This document shows positions 1 through 12,005 of a DNA stretch of 64,000 nucleotides, piece by piece. This stretch comes from Gavia stellata (lineage: Eukaryota; Chordata; Aves; Gaviiformes; Gaviidae). The notes under the pieces are model-generated. The model was not told where the DNA came from, did no database searches, and saw only the letters and a list, made by a program, of their open reading frames with translations. Made by a program: the position numbers and the translations under genes. The stretch spans positions 26,973,965-27,037,964 of the forward strand of contig NC_082602.1 of the NCBI RefSeq assembly GCF_030936135.1. Direction: 5' to 3'. Every line of letters begins with the position of its first letter. Within the stretch, counting starts at the first letter, position 1.

Positions 1-3000
1 CAGGCCAGCTGGCAGCTATTCCCATAGCCTCTCACTTCAATGACACCTTCCGCTTTGACTCAGAAAAACTGAAGGTGGGACAAACAATCTCTGCAACCTT
101 AAAAGTAGTGAAGGTGAATGACCACGGAGTCTTGTTAGCAGTACAAGGCCCAGCAAAGAAGAATGTTTTTGTAAGGGTCCGGAACGAATCTGAGGCAGCA
201 TTAGAAGAGATGCTAGCTGCTGTGAAACACTCACTTTCCCTGGGGGATATTGTTACTGGTACTGTTAAATCCGTCAAACCAACCCATGTCACAGTTGCTA
301 TTGATGACAAGCTGACAGGTTCAATCCACGCGTCCCGGATTCTGGATGAAGTGCCCATAGGCTCTTTTCCAACATATACTCTGAAAGCTGGACAGAAGGT
401 GACTGCCCGAGTCATTGGAGGCAGAGATGTGAATACTCACAGGTGGGAAAACATGCTTGTAATATTACTTCTTGGGGAATGCAAGGGGTGAAACAGTTAC
501 TTCACATGATATAGGGTGCTCCCTCTGTCACCAGATACTGTTACAGCTATCCTTGCTGGAGTAGTTGAGGCCTGAGGAAATCTGCTGTTGTACTCTGAGA
601 TCCAGGTTTCAATGAATTAGCTCTCTACCTGTGACACTGTATTTATCTTGAAAATGGTTTGCAAGAAAGGTGTCTAAGCTCTTAAGGTCCAGTGGAAGTC
701 TTAAATGCAAGCTGGATTTGGCCCCAGGGGCTGAATTTGCCAGAGTATTTTGGGTACCTAAATTGTCACTGAAATAGTACTGGAAGAAATGGAACTGGAA
801 GGCTTTGGTAGTTTTAGAGGGCTTACACCTGTTTTTTTGCTAATGCAGAGGGATTACAGGTGACTGGGTCCTGGGGAGATCGAGAAACTTCAATTGTTTT
901 CCTGTTCTTTAGGTACCTGCCCATCACCCATCCACACTTCACGCGGTCCATTCCAGAGCTCAGCATTCGACCAAGGTAAGTGTTGGCCTCTGCTGTCTGC
1001 AGATGCTTCACAGACCTTGTATCCTTGTAGGTTCCCTCCCTTGTTCCTCCCATTTGTGAAGAAGCTGTCTATGAACAAGGAGCTCCACATGTATGCAGTG
1101 TGGCAAGGCCTTTTCCTCCCTCTTTCACACTAACTTGGGTCTGGGAGCTGTGTTAAACCTCGCAGTGCTCTCCTAGCACATTATTTCCTTTGAATGTCCT
1201 TTTGGCTTCAGGTTCTGCCAGTCTGGATTCTGGTATGTCCCTTCATGTCAGAAGGCTTCCCTCTTAAGCCCAGGGAAGAATTAATTCTCTGCAGAAGGAT
1301 GCGGCTGGGGAGGGGATGGGGATGAATATCACAAAGGCATTGTCACAGTAGTACTGGCTTACCATAATCTCTTGGGTTTCGAACTCCTATCTTCATCGCT
1401 AGGGCCAAAGCTGTCTTACTGATGTCGTCTTTCTTTGTTTGCAAACAGCGAAATAGAAGGGAAAGTCACAGCAACGCTGAACCTTAAAGAAGATGGTGCC
1501 TTCAAGAAGCTTGGACTCTACAATGTTGGACAGACAGTTACCTGTTTTGTAAAAAAGGTGAGGTCAGAGTCTTCCTGAGAAGTGTACTGGGGGAGGCAGC
1601 AAGTGGGGGTGACCCTAGAGGGCCTTAGTTCAAACCTAAATGCTGACACTACTATGGCCTTCATTAACTGTGAGAGTGACCCATGCAAAATGCATTGTCT
1701 TATGGGGAGAGCAGGAGAAGGAAGTCACATTTTCTATACTTGAGGGAGTCAAGCTGACTTATCCTCTTCAGCATGCCTGTTTGTTGCCAGCAGATGCTTC
1801 CCACCCTGCACTCTGGCAAAATGGCCTTTGAGAAATTGCGTGTGCTACCAGCGCAAAGTATACTCACTTCTGATCCCCTGTGTGCACTTGCCTGTGAACC
1901 ACAGCAGCATTATGCTTGTGACAGTAAAGCCAGATCACCATTTTTGCTAAGTGCAAGAGCCAAGGCTAGAGTAGTGCTTTCTAGCCTTAAAAATTAGTGA
2001 ATCCACCGGGGAAGGGTTTTTTTTTTTTCCCCAAGGTCTCATGCTGTCTTCTCTGGTTATTTGGTATCTTCTCAGTACAACATCCTCAAAAATTGGCTGG
2101 AGGTAGAAGTTGCCCCTGACATTCGAGGAAGAGTTCCTCATCTGCTGCTGTCTCTGAACACCAAGGTAAGAGGCCATTACACATAAGCTACACAAAATTT
2201 CTTCCGTGCACATGGCTGCAAGTAATAACTGCAGACACTTCTGACATCCACGTGACTGCAGACACTTCTGACATCCATGTGAGCTTATAGTCCAGTGCTC
2301 TGCCCTTTAGGCATCACTGCCCCTCACTGACAAGCAAGTACTATTCCTGTAGCTAGTTTGGCTCAGGACAGCAGAGCCATTGAAGCAATGCTGAGCTATC
2401 ATTCAAGTGTACACATAAAAGATGCGTTTAGAAAGTGTAAAGCTTCATAGGAGAAACACCAGTCAGAGTTGTGCAAAGCTCCTTTTCTGGTATTAAGTGG
2501 AAATCTGTCTTTCCTTTCAGGTCTTAAAACATCCAGAAAAGAGCTTCAAAAATGGCCAGGCAATATCAGCTACAGTGACTAGAACAGATGTCACCGAAAC
2601 AAACCTCTGCTTGTCACTCACAGGTATAGTGGAGCCTTAACAGCAGGACTCCACTGCATATGATGCTTTTCTCAGAGGTGGGCCTGCACTGACCCCTCAG
2701 GTGAAGATGTTACACTCCAGAGCCAAGCTGTACCTCCTTGTAGGACAGAACAAACCTCTGGGGCCCTGACCCAGTTGTAGCAGCATGCAAGGCAAGAAAG
2801 GTCAGACCTTTAGATTAAAGAATCGCTTTCTTACTGTCTCAGGGTAAAGCCCTTCTCAGAGTCCTTATGAATGTATTCCCTTCTGATCTCAGACATGAGA
2901 TGGTACATTTGTCAACATTTGTCAGTTATTCTGGATCCTGGAACTGTGCAACTAGGGGACCTTGTCTGGGCTACCAAGGCAAACATTGCTGTGAACTGAG

Positions 3001-6000
3001 AGAGTGCATGGACTGCACCTTACCAAAAGTTGGTGGGTTTGATGTGTGACTAAGGAACTAAAATCAGCTTTACTGACTCATTACCCCTGTTGCTTTGGTT
3101 TGCATACTTTTGGAGTATTGTGAAGCTCTCTCCTTCCTTTGCTTTTTCCAGGAATTCAGTCACTGGAGCAGGGCACCATCACTGTAGGCATGGTAACAAA
3201 AGTAACTCCACACATTGGTCTGACTGTTGTGCTGCCACGTGGGAAGACGGGTAAAGTCAGCATCTTTCACCTGAATGATACTTACATGGAGAATCCTCTG
3301 GGTGACTTCAAAGTTGGCAAGATTGTCAGGTCAGTAATTCTCTTTCTTGTTCCGTCAAGCTGCAAGGCTTAGAAATATCCCCCTTCGTGACAGGCATTTT
3401 GCTGCCATAAGATGATGCCAGACCTGTAAGGTTCAGTCTGTAGCTAAGAAGCAGTTCTGCTAATGACCTTATATGTAAGTCTTGTAAGTGAAAAGTCTTG
3501 CAAGTGGCAGTCTTGTATTTTCCATGTATGAAGAAGCCCCTTTTCAGCTGTCTTCTTGGACTGTGTTTTGAGAGTAGCTACTCTCTTAGGCTAAGGTACT
3601 GATGGGACTGAGGGAAGCCAGTTATCCCAGCTCTGCTGTGGTTCTGTGGGCTGCTTGGCAAGTCAGTTGTCTTTACATTTCTAATGCACAATTAACTGCA
3701 TTTCCCTACTTCACAGACTTGTTGGGAATGCTGGAGGGTGCAACAGGCCAAGTGATTCAGCTGTAACAATCTTTAAGTCTTTTGTACTAGCAATAGAGAC
3801 TGGGTAAAGCAAGTAAATATGTTTCAAAAAGCCCTTTAGCTGGTTTCATGAACTGTTGTGTCATGCTGGGTTGTGTTAGACAGCAAGTGCTCCAAGGGAC
3901 AGGGTGGTTTGTTTCCTGTAGAGCTTCATTTTGCTAGTGAAAATATCTATTTTCTATCTGTAGCTTTTTTTAGCAGGTAAAAACGTTTTCTGTTTTCTCC
4001 CCTTACTCTGCCATGCAGGTGTTACATCCTCTCCAATGAGAATGGCAAAATCCAATTATCTCTCCGGCAGTCCCGGTATGTGTCATACTTCCAGTCTGTT
4101 GATCTCCTACCAGTGAAGAAAAGGATAGTGAAATACAGTAACTGTTGGTTTGGGCCGATCAGTGTGAAGTGTTAAAAGGACAAAGATTACTTTTTTTTTT
4201 TTTAAGGGATGAGACTTGTTTCTACTTCAGAAAGATATTCCTGTGTATCTGCAGACGTGGAGGTGTCTGACACTTAATGTAGAGCTGATCAAATGGGTTC
4301 AGATTTAATTTCTGTTTGTCATAGTTTCTAGGCCTGACTTAACTTCTTTGTTTATTTGGGAAGAAAGGAAAAGTTCCACCATTGAATTTGCAATACAAAC
4401 ACGTTACTTTTCAATGTTCAGCTGCATTTTAACTGTTCTGATTAAATAGCAGACTTAGTCCTAAATGTCTCTTAAAACTGAGCCTCTTGCTTTGTTTTCT
4501 CTATGGGAAAAAATGCATAAACCATGTGGAATGAAGTATCTTAGAAGTAAGTGGGGGAAAAAATACCCAAGCCAATGCTGTGCAGACAGCATTTTACTCT
4601 CCTCATTTTCTTAGTGTCAAAGGAAGCCAGGCTGATCTGTTTTGTTTGGCTTTGTTTACAGCAGCATGTCTATTCCCTAATGCTATGTATAGCTTGGCAG
4701 AGATGCAGATAGTCCATTAGTACATTTGAATAAACTGAAGGGTATCTCTGATCCAGCACATTTTCCAGAAAGTACTAGCTGTTGTTAATACTGATTTCTT
4801 TTTTTGGTATCCAGAGCAGAATGTGGACTATTCAGATGAATGCTTTAACTTCTAACCTCTCTTTTCTTTTAGGCTAAATCCAAAGAGCAAGAGCAAAGTG
4901 GAGGATGTTGAAATAACATGTATTAAGGATGTTAAAAAAGGCCAGCTAGTGAGAGGCTACGTCAAATCAGTCACTCCAGCAGGTGTATTCTTTGGGTGAG
5001 TAGTGTAAGAAAATTATTCTGGGAAATGAGGAGTCTTGGAGAATTTATTTTGAATGTATGATTCTGGAATCTTGTTTGGGGGTGGTCTCTGGCATAATAT
5101 GATGTTGCAAAATGAATTTCCTCCTGGGAATCAAGATGTCATTGCTGCTTTCTTGAGCCTGTGAAATTAAAGTAGGGAAGGTTTGTGTGACACTATATAG
5201 AACTGGTGATGCCATAGAGATAGTCACTGCACTTTTTTTTTTTTCCCTCCACTATGGAATACTTATTTTTGTTTTCCTCCTCTTCTCAGCTTGTCCACTT
5301 CTCTTCTGGGCCGAATCCTGTTCCAGAATGTTTCGCCTTACTTTGTACAGAAACACTCCTTATATGAAAAGTACCTGCCTGAAGGAAAGCTGCTCACTGC
5401 CAAGGTGCTTCGGTAGGTCCAACGTTCTTTAAAAGGGGCCATGAATTAGTAGAAAGGAGATGGTGGAGGAGGAGAATATGGAAAGAGAGGATAAAAGCTG
5501 CGAAGATTTGAAAGAAGTTCATAGCGTTGTAAATGCTCTGATAGTTTTTTTTTTTTTTTTCCCTCGTCTTCTTTCCTGCTACTCCTGGCAACGTACCACA
5601 GTGTAAATGGAAAAGAAAAACATATTGAACTCTCTCTCCTGCCTGAGGACACTGGGATGCCAAGCGTCTTGCCTGAATCCCTAGGCCTACCACGAAATGA
5701 TGCAGAGAAAGAGAAAAGAAAGGCAGATGACAGGGAAAAGAGAGAAGAGCTTAAGCTGAAGACAAAACGGAGAAGAGGAAACTCTGAAAGTGAGCAGGTA
5801 TGGATGTAATTGCACGGGACATGCCTAAGGGACTAGGAAATTCCACTGGGATCAGGCTGAGGAATTATACAGAGTAGGAAAAAAGAGATTAAATTGCATT
5901 GGAGATTAGCAAAGATCAGAAACTATTCCATTTGGGTAGGAGTTAACTGAATGAGCAGCCCAATTGTGTTGCCTGTGTGGCCTGTCCTGTTGGTCTTGGC

Positions 6001-9000
6001 ACCATACATACGTAAGCATGGGTTTATTCTCTGTTGTCTCTGTTATGTGAGAGGATAGTGGGGGATGCTGTGCCAGGGCACCACCCTCTCTCTGCTGTCA
6101 GGCTCTTTACTTTGTGATCAGAATTGCCTTTAAGATTCATCCCAGTTGTTGCCCTCCACCATGCACTCATTTCCCCTTGTTGCAGGAGGCTAAGCCAAAA
6201 AAGAGGAAGATCTGCCCAGCAGATGAAAATGACAGTGGAATTGAGGTGTATTACCGGGAGGAGGAGGAGGACGACCAGGAGGAAGAGACAGCTAAAAAGA
6301 AATCTAAGGTGAGAAGTTTGGATGAGAACTTGAGCCTAAATGACTTACCAGCCCTATTGAGATGTATTAGTTTTGTCTTGGATGACAATAAGTATCATTG
6401 CTGCAGATAGGAGTGACACAGACTGATGTTTGTGTCATCTGAAAATGGCTCGACATAGACTGAGTTTAAATTACAGCAAAGGTGACCAGAGTTTAATGTT
6501 TTTGCTGGTGGGCTGTTTGCAAGTGAGAAGTCAATAGTACTGGCCAGAGAGAAGCCACAAGCAAACAGCAGTTGTCTGATCTCATTGTAAAAACTTCAAA
6601 TTAAAACCCAGGGCATTCCCTGTCTTCCTCCAAGCAGATAAGAAGACCCGGTGAAGCTCCCAGGCTGCAGGTTTCCATGGGCTTCACCTGGGATGAGGAC
6701 ATGAATGCAGTGGATATACCTGTGCTGAATCAGAAGGAAGAGAGCTCAGAGAGCGAGGAGGAGGAGGATGCGCAGTCAAAGGTATTGTGAACTAGTGTTG
6801 CCTGCATAGGAGACACCACATGGTGGCTGTAATGTGTTGTCTCAGTATTTGCATGTCTGTCTGCCCCATAGCAAAGCCTTTTAACCCAAGGGAACATCTC
6901 AGACAGCTCTGAGCACTGCAGTTAGCAGTAGATATCTTTGAAGCAGAGGAGAAAAGACCCTATTCTAGCATGGTTGCATGAAAATAGGGCTTCTTATGTT
7001 GGTATACTAAAATCAAATAATTATTTAGGGTTAAACAAACATTTTCATGAAAGTAAAATTTTGGATTTGATGTCAGCTCTATTTTTTACTTTTCTGAGTG
7101 TTATTGTAAATTTACAGGAAAACCTGGAGATGAAGAAACTTTTCAAATTACAGTTGTCTTATTTAGAAAAACACCAAAAAATTCTTTTATGCTGTAATTT
7201 TTTATAAGAGTTTTCCAGTGTGAACAAATCAGTAAAATCAGGAACAAGCTCATGAATTGCTTTCATGTTTGCTCTTCAGGATTTCTCGTGTCTCTCAAAA
7301 CTCATCTCTGTAAAGGCTGTGCCTGGCCGATGCTTTGTTGCTCAAGGTATATAGGGAGCTATGGGACTGTCAGTTCCCAGTTTAGACCTGAGTCACCCTA
7401 GTGATCCAGCAACATACCCCAGTCTTGCACAATTTCTCCCCATGTATCCTGAATTTTTACAGAGTGGAGGGTGGTGGTGAGCACTGGCCCAGAGGGTAAA
7501 GATGGAAGAATGAGAGGGAAGGGTGAAATGTGAATCCTGCAGTTGGGGTGCAAGACTAGCAAGGTATTTGGTCCCTCAATGTATTTCATTAAAAGAAGTG
7601 AGATGTCATGTACTGCTGCTCTTCTTGGAGGTGTGAACTGTGCGTCTCCGCGTATGAAGGGGTGGGGTGTGTGTACTATTTTTCTCCTCTCTCAAACAGT
7701 TGGCCCCATCTCTTCCTGTGAAAACTGCCTAGCCTTGGACATACTGGAGTCTGTCTGTGCTTTAGCTGGGCCTGCCTATTCCCACATGAAGTGCCTGTTA
7801 TTCCCCAGTTCTCCTTTATTTTTCTCTTTCAGCTGAAGAAACAAACAAAGAAGGAGAAGGAGCTAGAGAAGCAGAAGAAGGAGAAGGAGCTCTGCAAATT
7901 AGAGGCAGCCCTGATGGACCCCAGTCGACAGCCCCAGTCAGCAGATGACTTTGACCGCCTGGTGCTGAGCAGTCCCAACAGCTCCATCCTCTGGCTACAG
8001 TACATGGCTTTCCACCTCCAGGCTACCGAGATTGAGAAGGCCAGAGCTGTGGCAGAGAGAGCGCTTAAAACAATCTGCTTCAGGTAGTAATGGGGCTCTG
8101 CCTGCCTTTGCCCTAAAGAATAAATCATGGTAGGGTAGTGGTGATGGGAGAAGAGCATTGGTTGCCTTATCACTGTGTGTGCTTGTGTGTGTGGAGTGGC
8201 AGGGTCTATTTGTGAGCTCAAAAGGATTAAATGGCGGCAACTGTCAGCTGGCCCTTTGAAGGTCTGGCCTGAATCACCACACTTGGCCTGTGGCTGACTT
8301 GCTGCAGCTCATGAGCACAGTAACTCCTCAGGGTATCACTGAGCACGCAGACATACCTCTGAGCAGTCAGAAGGGTTTGGAAGAGCATAATGTTGTCAGT
8401 GATGTTGTCCTTAAATCAAAACGTGAAACAAACTGTGAAACTTGTCACTGTTTCCATAGGGCTGCACCCTTCTGTATTAAATCACCTCTACAGCATGATT
8501 AAGTATATTGAGCTTTCTTGAATCATCCTTGTGGCTTTTAATTACAACCAACAGTGATCAAAAGTTGTAACGTGAAACAACTGCTATGCTGTATTCCAAA
8601 AGTGGTGTTTCAGTGAGCAGTATGCCACCTTCCTTTGTCCTGGACACAGATTACAAGCTAGTGAGTTTTTGTAGGGTGGTTTGCAAAAAGCTGATGAAGG
8701 CTGGTAAAAGGCTAAATATTCTTGTTCATATCTGCTTTAAGGGAAGAACAGGAGAAGTTGAATATCTGGGTAGCTCTGCTGAACTTGGAGAACATGTATG
8801 GTACTGAGGAGACACTGATGAAGGTCTTTGAGAGAGCTGTTCAATACAATGAACCTTTGAAAGTCTTCCAGCATCTGTGTGACATCTATGCCAATTCTGA
8901 GAAGTACAAGGTAAGATAGTGCAAGCAAGTCCCAGACACGTATTCCATTCAGTCATGCCAGTAAACTACCAGTGCTGGCTGTATAATCTTCCAGCTCTCA

Positions 9001-10917
9001 GACATTAGGCCTATCTTGTTCCTAGCTGGGATTAATAGTTATGATTGACAGTGGACAAGGAACTATTGATACTTGCTTCTCTCTCATAAGTGTTTGGGGA
9101 TACCTGGGCCAAGAGTAAGAGTTTTAAAGCTACAAGGCTTTATATGAATCTATGTGATCTAACTGAGCTCTGCCCTTCCAGCAAGCAGAAGATCTGTACC
9201 AGACAATGCTGAAGCGTTTCCGTCAGGAGAAATCCGTGTGGCTGAAATACGCCACTTTTCTCCTGAAGCAAGGCCAGACTGAGGCTACACACAGGCTTTT
9301 GGAGCGTTCTCTCAAGGCTTTGCCCACCAAAGAACGTAAGCACTCTCCTCCCTATTCATAACATGGACCACGTGTTGACAGGTCTCCAGTAGATGGGCTG
9401 CTCTCTGATGGGTCTGCCTGTGACAATGTTTGAAGTGAGTGAAAAGTGCAAATGGTGCTAAACATGCTGCCCTTGACTGTAAGGGGAGGGGAGATTTCAG
9501 CCTGCATATCCACGCTAAACCCTCCTGTAATAAAACTTGCTGTGATGGGCGAAAGCAAAGCACCCAAAGCAAAGAAAACTTTGAGTCTTACAGCCCTCTA
9601 GAAGAGTCAGTTGGTCTAGTCCCAAGTTTGTGGAGCTGCCCGTGGATGCTGCAAGATGCATTTTGAATGTAAGAATAAACTTCTGTCTTCTGCAGAGAGC
9701 TGAAATGGGACCCTTCTCTCTCCTACTCTGATCATACCTTCATCCAGAATCACTTTACAACAGACCTTTTTGTCTCTGGGTAGAGATGGTGCTGTCTCTG
9801 CGCCTGCCTCTTCTGTGTAATTATCACTTGTGTTTTTTCATAGGGAAGAGGACTGCTGTGATACCCTAACATGTCATTACTTGTTCCAGATGTGGATGTA
9901 ATTTCAAGGTTTGCACAGCTGGAGTTCCGTTTTGGGGACCCAGAACATGCCAAGGCCCTCTTTGAGAGCACCCTCAACAGCTATCCCAAACGGACAGACA
10001 TCTGGTCCATCTACATGGACATCATGATCAAACATGGCAGCCAGAAGGAAGTACGGTGAGTTGTGCTACAGCAGGCTGGGAAGGGGCAGAGTACAGTGCT
10101 TGGAGCAACACTTGAAAAGAGCAGAGGTACCCTGCAGCATGAGGTTGTATAGGGCCTCCCAGTGCAGAGCAACAGAGAATTTTTATCACCTAGAGAAAGA
10201 GAACTGGTGTGTGTGGAAGGGCTTATCCTTGCCAGGACTGGGGAGACTCCAAGGAGATCCATAGGGTGGAGAGGGACTGATTTGTAATAGTGACGTGCCT
10301 GACAGAAACTAGAGGACTTGCAGTCAGGTTCCTCTGTCCCTCTGGAAGGATTGCCTTGTATCTGAAGGGTGAGATCAAGCCCTTGTGTATCTTGTGACAT
10401 GAAAATGGAGATACTTTTTTGTTTTTCTTTTCTGAGAGTTGACAAAGGGAAGTGCAGCTTCCCACACTATGGATCCAGCCATATCCACTTAATGAACGCA
10501 GGGTCAAATACAGTGGCTGGATCGTAGCTTAAGTTGACTAGCAGCGTTAGAGTTGTGCAAGCAAATAGAAGGCTTCTACTTTGAGGTTTTGCCCAGTTGT
10601 CAGGAATCTCTTTCTTCAAGCACCAGCACTTTGCAGCAGGTTGAATGTCTCCCCTGACTTTCTGCTCTGTTCAAAGGCAGAATACAGGTCTTGTGTTGAG
10701 TGGTGTCACCAACACAGTGATCTAAATCACTTTGGTTTCTTGCAGGGACATCTTTGAGAGGGTCATACACCTGAGCTTGGCACCAAAGAAGATGAAATTC
10801 TTCTTTAAACGCTACCTGGATTATGAGAAGAAATTTGGTACAACAGAAAGTGTCCTAGCTGTTAAAAGAGCAGCACTTGAGTATGTGGAGACCAAGAGTT
10901 CCCTTGCTGACACCTAA
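1..10917 (+). CDS. PDCD11: PDCD11 (RRP5 homologue), 3' half: S1 domains, charged linker and HAT repeats to the stop
   Basis: Nucleolar RNA-binding scaffold for pre-rRNA processing and small-subunit assembly (family knowledge). The gene is cut by the left window edge. Coding segments read from GT-AG sites with unbroken phase: 1-442 (partial), 913-975, 1449-1557, 2076-2165, 2521-2623, 3152-3329, 4019-4075, 4873-4995, 5290-5412, 5602-5797, 6186-6308, 6638-6781, 7833-8083, 8742-8910, 9182-9335, 9890-10055 and 10746-10917 (TAA at 10915-10917). They give 886 residues, a little under half of human PDCD11 (about 1871 aa as recalled). S1-type beta-barrel sequence runs through the first ten segments, for example [18 protein letters not shown] and [15 protein letters not shown] Lys/Glu-rich linker follows, then HAT helices with motifs such as [20 protein letters not shown] and [20 protein letters not shown], nearly identical to human. 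Position 1-3 (CAG) could itself be a splice acceptor, so the true start of the first segment may be 4. Confidence 0.97.
2229..2282. repeat. Tandem repeat, 2 copies of 27 bp, in a PDCD11 intron
   Basis: ctgcagacacttctgacatc begins both copies; they differ at one position (cacgtga against catgtga). It lies about 65 bases after the exon ending at 2165. Confidence 0.95.
6186..6781 (+). other. PDCD11: PDCD11 disordered linker with NLS-like and conserved short motifs
   Basis: The two exons 6186-6308 and 6638-6781 encode the stretch between the last S1 domain and the HAT repeats. It is rich in Lys, Glu and Asp with acidic runs, so it is probably disordered. Three islands stand out. PKKRK at 6195-6209 matches a classical monopartite nuclear localisation signal. 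GIEVYYRE at 6237-6260 matches the recalled human [19 protein letters not shown] at 6656-6691 matches the recalled human APRLQLSSGFAW. The surrounding acidic sequence does not align well, so these look like short binding motifs rather than a domain. Confidence 0.7.
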
Positions 10918-11379
10918 GTATGGAGCAAGTAAAAGCAGAGAGACTCAGGTCTCTCTGCAGTGGGGGAACTGAGAGGTGTGGAGTTCCATCGTGAGTGTCC
11001 GTGGACAGTGAGTTTCTGGAGAGTATTTGTTCATGACCAAACCAAACTGCAAAGAACAAACAATCTAAGGAAAAGATTTGATAAACCTTTGCCGCTTTGT
11101 CTAGATGTTACAAATAATCCTAGTCTGTTGATGACTTTGAAGACAGGTTTTTAAATATAGACTGTTTTATAACCAATACAATCATCAGCCATACTTGTTC
11201 TGCTTTCCTGGGGAAATGGTGCAGTTACGATCCACTATTTTTAAGTACAGTGGTGTCTTACGAATTGATTTCTCTGTTTGTCAATGTGTCAGAGAAGATT
11301 CTTGCCTTTTGGCTGAATTAACACTTTGAAAGATTTATCTCAAGTGCTTTTGTAGTCCTCGCAATTGGCAGAGCAACGC
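10918..11379 (+). other. PDCD11 3' UTR and beyond, weak poly(A) candidate
   Basis: This is non-coding sequence between the PDCD11 stop and the first CR1 fragment. I find no canonical AATAAA or ATTAAA here on the plus strand. A rare-variant signal AATACA lies at 11175-11180, about 260 bases after the stop, and is the best candidate for the mRNA end. Low confidence without transcript data. Confidence 0.35.
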
Positions 11380-12005
11380 AGAATTGTGGCATAGTTGAGG
11401 TTGAAAGGGACCTGTGGAGATCATCTGGTTCAAACCCCTGCTCAAAGCAGCGGTCAGCTGGACTAGGTTGCTCAGGACCATGGCCAGTTTGGTTTTGATT
11501 TCTCTAAGGATGGAGACTCTACAACCTCTCTGGGCAACCTGTTCCAGTGTTTGACCATGTTCACAGTAAAAAAGTGTTTCTTATGTTTAAATGGAATTTC
11601 TTGTATTTCAATTTGTGCCCATTTCCTCTTGTCCTGTCACTGAGCACCACTAAGAAGAGTCTGGTCCCACCTTTTTTACACCCTCGTGTCAGGTATTTAT
11701 ACTTGTAGATGAGATCCACCTTGAGCCTTCTCCTTAGGCTGAGCAGCCCCAGCTCTCTCAGTCTTTCCTTGTATGATGGCTGCTCCAATTCCATAATCAT
11801 TTTCTTGTCTCTCTGCTGGACTCGCTCCAGTAAGCCTGTATCTCTCCTGTACTGCGGAACCCAGTACTGGATACATCATCCCAGATGTCTCACCACTGCA
11901 GAGCAGAGGGGAAGGACGACCTCCCTTGAACTGCTGGTAATGCTTTTCCTAATGCAGCCCAGGATACTCTTGGCCTCTTCAGCTGAAAGGGCATATGCCT
12001 TTAAA
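11380..12005 (-). mobile_element. CR1 LINE fragment (3' end, reverse)
   Basis: Read on the minus strand, this encodes degenerate pieces of the end of CR1 ORF2, such as SILGCIRKSITSSSREVVLP, then RLRELGLLSLRRRLKVDLIY and GNGHKLKYKKFHLNIRNTFL, which are typical of the RT C-terminus. The CR1 3' tail lies at the low-coordinate end, where the reverse complement reads GGTCCCTTTCAACCTCAAC. Several frame changes separate the blocks, so the copy is dead. The 5' truncation is usual for CR1. It sits between the convergent PDCD11 and CALHM2 genes. The upper boundary is approximate. Confidence 0.9.
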
